NCBI GenBank assembly: GCA_020796225.1
Contig: CM036755.1
Span: 42,078,306-42,142,305 of the forward strand
From: Arion vulgaris
Lineage: Eukaryota > Mollusca > Gastropoda > Stylommatophora > Arionidae
Direction: 5' to 3'
DNA length: 64,000 bases
In this document: piece by piece, positions 47,101 to 59,100 of the stretch
How the letters are laid out: each line of letters opens with the position of its first letter
Position numbering within the stretch: position 1 is the stretch's first letter
Notes under the pieces: generated by a model
Database searches by the model: none
What the model saw: the letters and a program-made list of their open reading frames with translations, nothing else
Told to the model about the DNA's origin: nothing
Made by a program: the position numbers and the translations under genes

Positions 47101-50100
47101 GGAGGACTCTTCTACAACACTTATATTCGAAAGCACATATATGTTTTCCACTGCTTTATTAAATGTCCATGCTTCACACCCATACGTTGCCACTGGGAAT
47201 AGGCATGCTCTTAGTATTCTGATCTTTGTTTCTTATCAGTTCCGTTCCACACTGTTTTTATTGTTTAATTTTTGTAAAGCCATGTTTGTTCTTTTTAATT
47301 TCCTTCATCCCATTTCCATCTGTTGTTAGCAGTGAACCAAGATATTCAAAACTGTTCACATTTTCTACTTTCTCTCTGTTGATAAAAATATCTTTTGTCA
47401 TGTTTGTTTTACCTGTTGTCATTATTTTTGTTTTTGCTACATTTAAACTGTTAGTGATGAGATATTACTTGTTCCATGCACTTTGTAGTAAAACAACAAA
47501 GGAAGCTTTAGACAAAGTACAGAACCAGGCAGTGCATTTCATCTCTGGAGGTATGAGATCAGCCCCTACAGCAGCATGTGAAATCCATACAAACATCGAG
47601 CCCTTGTGAATGTGGAGGGAGGCAGCAGTAGTAGAGACAGTGGAAAGATATAAAAGACTTAGTAGAAACCACCCTAACAGACAAATAGTAGACAACTGGC
47701 GACCACAGCACAGACTGAAGCAAAAAACAATCCTGGACGTAGCATTAGGTCTGCAAGAAAAATATCACATGCCGGAGAACAGAGAAGAGACACAAATTGT
47801 ACACACAGAAGTCCTTCCAAATTGTAGTCTCGCCTGTCCAAAAATAAATACCACACTTACCAAAGACATCACCAAGAAGAGCTCAGACCCAGTAGATCTC
47901 TGGATGGTGGGCCAAGATACCATCCTATCTTTCCCAGATGAATGGATACATGTATATACAGATGGCTCAGCCTTCTCTTCTCTTTCTTTGTCCTTCTCTG
48001 CTTTTTTGCCGCTAGGCGTAGCAAGTTTAACTGATGATCGGTTTCTGAGATAATGCACGCTCGGTCGCTTGATATGCTGTGGTATTGTGGAGTTTTAAGA
48101 TGTCTGTAACTCTATCAACCCATCTTTTCTTGGTCTGCCCTTTCCTCTTGATGATTCCATTTTCAGATTGTACGCTCTTGCAACTGGTGTATTCGGGTTC
48201 ATTCTGACCAAGTGGCCAAACCTCAGCCTTCAAGGGGACTATTAATGCTGGATACGGTGCACGAATAGAATATCCAGACAAATCATGCGATGAGTTGCAA
48301 AACGCATTTGGCAAGTACTGTTCTAATTTTGAGGCTGAGACCATTGCCATTGAAGCCTCAGTGCACCATCTTACAAACATATTCCAGCTCCATCCTGAAA
48401 AAAACCCAGCACACAGTTATATTTACTGATGGTAAGTCAGTGCTACAGGCACTAGAAAATGCAAACCCTGAGAACTCTGCATGCCAGTCCCTGGCTCTAT
48501 CCATCAGTTCATTCATCAACACCTTTGCCATCAAGCTTACCTTACAGTGGATACCAGGACACAGCAACATACAAGGAAATGAAAGAGCAGATATCCTTGC
48601 AAAGGCAGGAGCAAATAGTCAACAACATGACAGACCAATAACTCTGCAGACTGCTAAACAAATAATAAGAAGTAACAAAAAGGAGGAGTGGCTGAATGAA
48701 TGGGCAAAGCAGGTAGAGCCCTCTTTAAACACATGAACACTCCAAATCCCAAAGATGCCATAAATCACCTCACACGACAAGAACAAGTCATTATTTTCCA
48801 CCTTAGGACACATGTGCCCCTGAATGCTCACCTACATCGCATCCAACCAAAGATTGCCCCACAATGTCAACTGTGTGACTATTCAGAAGAAATTGTCACA
48901 CACCATCTCTTTCAGTGCCCTGCACTCAGTGACCTACGCCACAAGTACCTACCTCCATACCCAGATGTTGAAAACACTCTCTATGCTAACACACCACAAC
49001 TCAGACAGACCTGTAAATTCACTGCCATGGCCTCAAGTCGAAGGGCAAATGCTCAGATGACTGCTGTATCGGAAAAGTAAAGTAAAGTATCTCACAATAA
49101 TGACCTCACCGGTGCTACAAAGTTCATGCACAACAGATATTTATCTCACAATAATGACCTCACCAGTGCTACAAAGTTCATGCACAACAGATATTTATCT
49201 CACAATAATGACCTCACCGGTGCTTCATAGTTCATGCACAACAGATATTTATCTCACAATAATGACCTCGCCAGTGCTACAAAGTTCATGCACAACAGAT
49301 ATTTATCTCACAATAATGACCTCACCGGTGCTCAAGTTCATGCACAACAGATATTTATCTCACAATAATGACCTCGCCAGTGCTACAGAGTTCATGCACA
49401 ACAGATATTTATCTCACAATAATGACCTCGCCGGTGCTACAAAGTTCATGCACAACAGATATTTATCTCACAATAATGACCTCGCCGGTGCTACAAAGTT
49501 CATGCACAACAGATATTTATCTCACAATAATGACCTCGCCGGTGCTACAAAGTTCATGCACAACAGATATTTATCTCACAATAATGACCTCGCGGTGCTC
49601 ATAGTTCATGCACAACAGATATTTATCTCACAATAATGACCTGCGGTGCTACAAAGTTCATGCACAACAGATATTTATCTCACAATAATGACCTCACCGG
49701 TGCTACAGAGTTCATGCACAACAGATATTTATCTCACAATAATGACCTCGCCAGTGCTACAGAGTTCATGCACAACAGATATTTATCTCACAATAATGAC
49801 CTCGCCAGTGCTACAGAGTTCATGCACAACAGATATTTATCTCACAATAATGACCTCACCGGTGCTACAAAGTTCATGCACAACAGATATTTATCTCACA
49901 ATAATGACCTGCGGTGCTACAAAGTTCATGCACAACAGATATTTATCTCACAATAATGACCTCTCGGTGCTACAAAGTTCATGCACAACAGATATTTATC
50001 TCACAATAATGACCTCGCCGGTGCTACAGAGTTCATGTACAACAAATATTTATCTCACAATATGAAGGTTTATTAAATGTCTTCCTAACAGAATATTAAT

Positions 50101-53100
50101 ATTTGATCAATGTATTATTCTGGGAACATACTTATATGCATTGTTTTGTAAACAAGTAATGCATTGTTCAGTGAATACACTTACAATGTATTGTTCTATA
50201 AATGCTCTTACAGTGCAAAGCACAGTTACCAAAGTATAGGGGTTGAGTTGACAATTTCCTTTTCTACCTTTACTTCTGAGACTAGAAATCCACCTAGCAA
50301 TCTCCATACTGAGAATGTGCTAGAATCAAAGTCATTCTGTTATGCTCTATTTCTAAATGATCAACTGATCACTTGAAGTTCTCGGTAGCATTGTTTTACT
50401 ACAAAAGATCTCAGTCTTCTTCTCCTTCTTCTTTGCATTCGTTCTTTACGACCAATTTTAATCACTCTTTGTGATATGTTTGATCTTTGCCATTAACGTG
50501 TATACGTTGCACATTGGTTTGGTAGGCCCCTAACGCATAGACTTCTACATGTTTAGGACATGTGCATCCGATTTCAGCCAAACCTCCTTAGTCGCCTCTT
50601 ACGACATGCGTGGCAGGTAACAGTGGTTCTATTCTTTACACCCCAAATTTGGGCCCGGTAACCACTCGGGCGAGATCTCAGTCTGAAACAGTACCTAACT
50701 TAATCATGTGATATTCTCTCCAGCAATATATGAGACTTCGCAAGCCCCAGGTTCCAGACATGTCACAGGCTGGTATGGCTCAAATAGCTGAGCCAACTGG
50801 AAGTTTGTTGAAACACTATTGAAAGAATGTAAAATTAAGGTAATACTTCATTTTTCTTCTTTTGTCATCACACTGCTACCGGGTTGTTGCCCAGTGTTGT
50901 AGTTTTCTGTTTTTGTCTTGCACTGATCTGGTGTAATAATAATAGTTATTATTATTCCTCTCTGCTTCTCATGGAGCATAGGGCCTCAACAGTTGTTCGC
51001 CATTCTTCTTGGTCTCTGGCTGTTTTCTTTATGGTCTCCCAGGACAGTTGAGCACTCTTCAGTTCCTCAAGAAGACTTCGTCTCCAGGTCTTTTAGGCGT
51101 CCTCTTTTTGTTTTCCTTGTGGGTTCCACTCAAGTGCTTGTCTAGTCACACTTGACTATCTTCTGTAGGGTATGCCTGATCCATCGCCATTTTTTCCTCT
51201 TGACCTGGGCCATTATGGGCCCCTGTCCAGTCCTTATCCACGGGTCTGTGTTTGCAACTCTATCATACCATCTCTGTCTGAGAATTTGCCGAAGACATCC
51301 GTTGATAAAGGTCTGAATATTATTAGTATTTAGCTTGGTGACTCGTCATGTTTCTGAGCCATACAACAACACAGATTTCACATTTGAGCTGAATATCTTG
51401 AGCTTTATTTTCGTGGAGATGGCAGTGGACTTCCATACTGTGTGCAGGATAGCAAAGACTTGTCAGACTTTCCTAATCCTGGCATTAATGTCCTCATCTG
51501 TACCTCCTGATTTGCTGATCTTGCTTCCAAGGTAGATAAATTCACCAACATCTTCTATACCCCTTCCCTCAACCAATATTGGGTCTTGTGGTACGTTGTT
51601 GCTTCGCAGTATTTTTGTCTTCTCTTGACCTATTTTAAGACCGACCCATTGTGCCATTTGCATCAGAGCATCCACTTTTTCTGTCATGTCTTGTAAACTG
51701 TGCGAGAGCAAGGCAAGATCACCCCAAAGTCCATGTCTTCTAATTTTGACATAAGTGTCCACTGAATGCCTTTTTCGGACCTGGCATATCCTGTGCGTGT
51801 AACCCAATCAAGTAGCACTAAGAAGAGGAGGAGGGACAGCAGGCATCCTTGCCTAATACCAGTAGTGACCTGGAACTCCTCTGACAGTCTTCCATCGTGG
51901 ATAACCTGGGAGGTAAACCCCTCATACAGTCGTATGGATGATGTCAACAATCTTCTCTGGCACCCCATAGTTTCTTAGGATATTCCACATTGATTTCCTA
52001 TCTATGCTGTCAAATGACATCTCAGAATCAACAAACCATATGTAGAGCGGAGTCTGCCACTCCATTGTTTGTTCAACGATGGTTCTTAGGGTGACTATCT
52101 GGTCATTACATGATCTATCTTTCCGGAATCCAGCCTGTTCGTCTCTAAGCCTCTGGTCAATGGCGTATTTTATCCTGTCCAGGATAACTCTAGTGAGGAC
52201 ATTGCTGGGAATGGAAAGCAGCAATATTCCTCTCCACTTGTCACATTTTGATAAATCTTTATTTTTTGGCAGTTTTACAAGGAGGCCTTTCTTCCACTCT
52301 TGCCATTAAGCGTAAGGTGGGAGTTTTAATTTGTTTTCCCAGTGCCAGATGAGTCACCCTTGTTGTGTTATATCTGTGTTTATTTAGTGTGGTCATGATA
52401 TTGTCTATCTACGTTTATCTAGGTCTTTACTTGGCTCTAGTACCTGATCTCTTTTATTGTATGCTGTTATTGGTGGTTGGTTGTATTCCATTCTCATTAA
52501 ATGTCCAAACCACTGCATTTGTTGTTTTCAATGTATTCTGTGCATGAAGTCATACCAACTATGCTTCTGATGTCCTCATTTTATAGTCTCATATTATATC
52601 TTTCCAGGTGACCTCCACTGTAGAATTGCTGAGATTATTAAATCTTGTTGAAGTGTTTTGTGTGTACATGTGTGTAGATTGTGCTTTATTCTTGAAAAAA
52701 GATACTCTTAATTTTGTGTTTGTTTTTTCAAATGATTGTGACATATTCTTCAGACAAAGAAGATTCTTGTGGAGAAAATGGGTCAGGAAGCAGTTGAGCT
52801 GGGACATAACGATGCTAGCATCACTGGAGTAGAGGAGAATACCCTCATAGCCAGTTTGTGTGATCTTGTAGAGAGAATATGGAACCATGGTCTGCAATAC
52901 AAAAAAGTTTGTTGTTGATTATCATTTCCTAAAAGCATTTACAATCATAGTAATTCTTGACTATAACTTACTAGATATAAGCAATAGAATATGCCATGAG
53001 ATGAGAGCATTTCTCACAATGAAGGACATACTTACAACAACAACAACAAATGTTTGCCTACGGGGGCAAGAAAACAAAATTCTTCAGTGTTACATTTATC

Positions 53101-56100
53101 CAAACATCCAAAATTGGCTTTCTTTAATCATCAAACATATTTCCATCCTTAAACTTTCTTTAATCATCAAACATATTTTCATCATCAAACTTTCTTTAAT
53201 CATCAAACATATTTCCATCATCAAACTTTCTTTAGTCATCAAACATATTTTCATCATCAAACTTTCTTTAGTCATCAAACATATTTTCATCATCAAACTT
53301 TCTTTAGTCATCAAACATATTTCCATCATCAAACTTTCTTTAATCATCAAACATATTTTCATCATCAAACTTTCTTTAATCATCAAACATATTTTCATCA
53401 TCAAACTTTCTTTAATCATCAAACATATTTCTAAAACTTTCTTTAATCATCAAACATATTTCTAAAACTTAGTCATCAACATATTTCTATCATAAACTTT
53501 CTTTAGTCATCAAACATATTTTCATCATCAAACTTTCTTTAATCATCAAACATATTTCCATCATCAAACTTTCTTTAATCATCAAACATATTTTCATCAT
53601 CAAACTTTCTTTAGTCATCAAACATATTTTCATCATCAAACTTTCTTTAATCATCAAACATATTTCCTCATCAAACTTTCTTTAATCATCAAACATATTT
53701 TCATCATCAAACTTTCTTTAATCATCAAACATATTTCATCATCAAACTTTCTTTAATCATCAAACATATTTTCATCATCAAACTTTCTTTAATCATCAAA
53801 CATATTTCATCATCAAACTTTCTTTAATCATCAAACATATTCTAACTTTCTTCATCGACATATTCTAAACTTTCTTTAATCATCAAACATATTTTCCGTC
53901 ATCAAACTTTCTTTAATCATCAAACATATTTTCATCATCAAACTTTCTTTAATCATCAAACATATTTTCCGTCATCAAACTTTCTTTAATCATCAAACAT
54001 ATTTCCATCATCAAACATATTTCCATCATCAAACATATTTCCATCATCAAACTTTCTTTAATCATCAAACATATTTCTAAAACTTTCATTAATCATCAAA
54101 CATAGTTCTAAAACTTTCTTTAATCATCAAACTTTCTTTAATCATCAAACATTCATTAATCATCAAACATATTTCTAAAACTTTCAATAATCATCAGACA
54201 TATTTCTAAAACTTTCATTAATCATCAAACATATTTCTAAAACTTTCATTAATCATCAAACATATTTCTAAAACTTTCATTAATCATCAAACATATTTCT
54301 AAAACTTTCATTAATCATCAGACATATTTCTAAAACTTTCATTAATCATCAGACATATTTCTAAAACTTTCATTAATCATCAAACATATTTCTAAAACTT
54401 TCATTAATCATCAAACATATTTCTAAAACTTTCATTAATCATCAAACATATTTCTAAAACTTTCATTAATCATCAGACATATTTCTAAAACTTTCATTAA
54501 TCATCAAACATATTTCTAAAACTTTCATTAATCATCAAACATATTTCTAAAACTTTCATTAATCATCAAACATATTTCTAAAACTTTCATTAATCATCAA
54601 ACATATTTCTAAAACTTTCATTAATCATCAAACATATTTCTAAAACTTTTATTAATCATCAAACATATTTCTAAAACTTTCATTAATCATCAGACATATT
54701 TCTAAAACTTTCATTAATCATCAGACATATTTCTAAAACTTTCATTAATCATCAGACATATTTCTAAAACTTTCATTAATCATCAGACATATTTCTAAAA
54801 CTTTCATTAATCATCAAACATATTTCTAAAACTTTCATTAATCATCAAACATATTTCTAAAACTTTCATTAATCATCAAACATATTTCTAAAACTTTCAT
54901 TAATCATCAAACATATTTCTAAAACTTTCATTAATCATCAGACATATTTCTAAAACTTTCATTAATCATCAAACATATTTCTAAAACTTTCATTAATCAT
55001 CAAACATATTTCTAAAACTTTCATTAATCATCAAACATATTTCTAAAACTTTCATTAATCATCAGACATATTTCTAAAACTTTCATTAATCATCAGACAT
55101 ATTTCTAAAACTTTCATTAATCATCAAACATATTTCTAAAACTTTCATTAATCATCAAACATATTTCCTGCCCATGTGGTGCCAGGGCTGCAAGGAAGCA
55201 AAGAATAGTACCACTGCAACCTACAAGGCATGTCGAAAGAGGCGATTAAAGTAGGACCTACTGACGCTACCCTAGTAAATAAAAGCATAGCAGAAATCGG
55301 ATGTGCTGGCCTACTTGTAAGCGCATAACTGGCACAATGTACAATCGTTCTTAGTCTCAGATCACATACAAATCGCACAGAGTGGTTAACAAGTGGTCGA
55401 TATGGAGCATTCGAAGAAGAAAAGAAACATATTTCTATAATCAAACTTTCTTTAATCTTGAACCATATTTCCATCCTTAAACAAGTTGAGACATCTATGA
55501 AACATATTGCTTAAACACAGTCAATATCATGATGAACAAACTAGTGGAAGAAACATATTCTGTTTTCTGAACAGGGTAATTCTGCACTTTGGTCACACTT
55601 GCTAAGCTTCAAGGAAATGTATGACTCCAGTGAGACAAATACGTCTGTAGCCCCTAAGACGTTGGTACCAGGTGAGATGATTTTATCACCATTAAGTTGA
55701 TATAAATTGATTATATTTTTGACTTCAGACTGTCTAGGTGCTGTACCCTAAGTGGATCATGTGACCCCTGTTGTGAAGAAGTAATAGGAAGATCTCATGT
55801 AATAACAGGGGATTAAATAGAATTGGGCATTATCTGTCAGCTTTATTATGTCAAATTTCTACAGTAGCCACCTCTTTTAGAGACTCATCACAGGTTTTTT
55901 CTAAGGAGGCTAACTGTAAAAGAACCCTTGACAGTTCAAAATCAAGAAGAGCGGGCTGGAAAGCTGCCTGGGAAAAATTCATTAGAAAAGATTCAAAATA
56001 AAACTTCCTACAAAAATTTCTTCACCATCTTCAAAATTATATCGGGGATCCTCACCGGTGCTACGGAGTTTATGCACTGCAGCTGAGTTCTTCTTGTGTA

Positions 56101-59100
56101 AGAGAGAGATCGGAGCACACATGGTTACTTACCGAAGTGAAATGGTGATCGTCCTATCACTCAATCATTAGGAGTCCTGTGCTCCAGGTCTGGTAAACAA
56201 AAGTCATAATGCTGATGAGGGAACTAACTGGACTTTTTTTGGAGACAGTAGTTTGAACACTTTGCTGGAAGTGGAAACAATATCAAGAGAAAATGAGCTA
56301 ACTTGGAGAAAAAGTATTGGAAGTGACAGAAAGTTTTATCTCAAAGTGTTAGTTACCAGATGTTGTAAAAGATAAGTTATCTACATGAGTTAGTAGACAT
56401 TTCACTCTCTCTCTTTCTCTCTCTCTCTCTTCTCGATCACCATTAGACTGATGTACTAGATTTCCCCATAAATTATTTTCATGTGGAAATCTGATTCATG
56501 CAGCCTTAGCATTGGTGTGTTTCGTCACATCTTTAGTGACATTTAGAGCTCTGGTGTGTTTTGTCACATCTTTAGTGACATTTAGAGCTCTGGTGTGTTT
56601 CGTCACATCTTTAGTGCCATTTAGAGCTCTGGTGTGTTTCATCACATCTTTAGTGCCATTTAGAGCTCTGGTGTGTTTTTGTCACATCTTTGGAGCTCTG
56701 GTGCTTATCCTTTGGTGATGTGTCCAGTTTTAGCCAGCGTTTACTGGGTCCGCTCTCCGTCAGCCTTGGGCTGTCCCCAGCCGACCTGCAAGGCAGCAGG
56801 TTGGTAGACATTTGAAGAGATAGAAGACTTACTTGTTCAATTCTATAAATCTATATCCTCTTTCTTCGTGTCCCGATTGACACAAGGCTTCCACAAGAGA
56901 CTTCCACTGTTCCAAGGTTACCCATATGATTATCATATCAGACTCAAGGAATATGCTTCAAATGATTCAATCTAGAAGTATGCGTGTGGAATGGGTGGGC
57001 ATCATTCGGAAATCACATGTCAAGAAAATGACTTTGCTGGACATGCTGGAGCGTGGGGTAATGAGCGTGCTGACTCTCTTGCAAACAATGCCCGACTCAA
57101 GCGGGCAGAAGTATGGACAGAGCCGATATCATCAATGCGGTACTCTCTCAATTATGTGACATGGGCAAGTCTCAGACACTAGAACGGGTTTGAGAATTGG
57201 GCATTAAGTTTGGACATGCCAGACAGTGTCGTCTTCGTGGTAGAGAGAGAGATATAGTAATCAACTTCTCATGGGTACTGTGAGCAAATGGACTTTGGCA
57301 TGGCTGCTGCAGCAGAGAACAGAGCATGAATGGGAATGCCCAGTGTGCCATGACGTTGATCACATAACATAACATCGCTGTTGCCATTCTGCTGCCTTCC
57401 TACCAACCGTCTCCCACGTCAGGCTGCACTTCTTCAACTCTCTCTCCACCGTTCTTCTCCATGTTTCCTTTGGACATCCAGGACTTCTTTTCCCATCCAC
57501 TGTCCATCTGAGAGCATTCCTAGCCAATGCCCCCACTGGCATACGACATACATGTCCAAACCACCTCCATCTTCATCTCTTAATGATGATCTCCAAGGAT
57601 GCACAGTCTGTTCGTTTCAAAAGCTCCTGATTTGTTATGGTATTTGGTTAGAAAATCTGCAGGATTCTTCTTAATGTTCAATTACATACTGGCATTTATT
57701 CTTTTCTGTTTTATTTTGAACATTGAGGAAATTAGTTATGTCAGTTGAAAATTGAGTGTCTGTAGCTTAAGCGGTAGTGAGATCGATCACAACCCAAGCG
57801 TACCTGGTTCAAATTCAATGGCAGGCAGGTTTGGAAGCAGATTAGTTCCCTTGAATTTTTATGAATGGTAAAAATAGACCTCATCGTTCAGAAAACAATG
57901 GCAAACTACTGAACGTATAAGTTAGTTAGTTTGTTCCTTTCGTGCCAAGGCGGCACATAGAGCAGAGGTTTTAGATCTCCATATGATGCGGTTCGTTGCT
58001 AGCAGTTGGAGTATAAGTGTTGAAAATCAACGACTCAGTATCTGTGATTGATGGCTACGTCCTGTAAAGGATATGTCACGATTTTCATTTTCAAGTTTAA
58101 AATAGGAGTTTGGTTTCGGTATTTGTGCATGTGAGTGTGTATCAATCAACCATTTCTTCTACCTTAATTCTAGGATGTAGAGTTTGACCAGAAAAATCTT
58201 GACACTTAATTTTATCAGAAATATTTCTCATGTCCTGGTTTCCAGTATAATATTTGATCCTTCAGACTCTGCCTTATAATGTATACTCTTCTATCATAAT
58301 AAAAATGCTGATGATTTTATCAAGGGGATATAATTTCTATTTGAAACTGAAAATCTCTACACTATTATTATGTTCTGGCTATTTTGAAGGTCTAGCAAAA
58401 GATAATAGCTTGATAGATATCATATCATTGGTGGAGGACTCATTCACCATTATTGGTCGATCAATTTCACTGACTAGTAAGTATTTAGTCGAATTATGTG
58501 GTGCCCTAACTTTGCTGTTGTGGTAACCATCTGTCTACTCAACAGATGAAAACATGGAGATGGGTCATTATTGTCATAAGGTTATAATCCTGACTTAACA
58601 TCCCTTGTCCTTATAGTGAGCTAGACCACCATTGAAGTACAGTTTTAAAGTCCTAACTTATCAAGCCATCATCTTGCATGGGGTTATGTCACCATTGTAA
58701 TATTGTTTGAAAAGTCTGACTTAACAGCCCTTGTTGCTCTTACAATGATTGTTGTTGTTGTACAGGTGTAATAAATGGAAAAAATATCACAGAAATGCTG
58801 ACTACATTAAGAATAACAAGTGAAATGTTCACAGATATTTTGTTTAACCCATTAAGTACTGCAAACCATACCCTGCATCAAGGAAACCTTTAAAATTACC
58901 CGAAAGCCCCTCAACGCACCAAACATTGTCTCATTGTAAAGTTGGTGCTAAATTTGCATTAATGCATTCAAATCCAATTTTCAGTTGCAAATTTACCACA
59001 AGATAATATATTTCTAAAAAGTACAAATTCTTGACAATCTAAAATATCTCTGCATGCAAAGAAGGTTTTTGTTTAATAAAATGTTGTATTTGTTGTTATT

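Noticed and set aside
49100..50065. Open frames with [18 protein letters not shown] repeats in several registers
   Set aside because: Again a 54-bp minisatellite; three registers are open in parallel, which real coding repeats do not show.
58254..58526. 90-codon open frame ending near a GTAAGT donor
   Set aside because: No similarity to DENND5 or any family I know, poor acceptor context, and exons 12 and 13 already join in phase without it.
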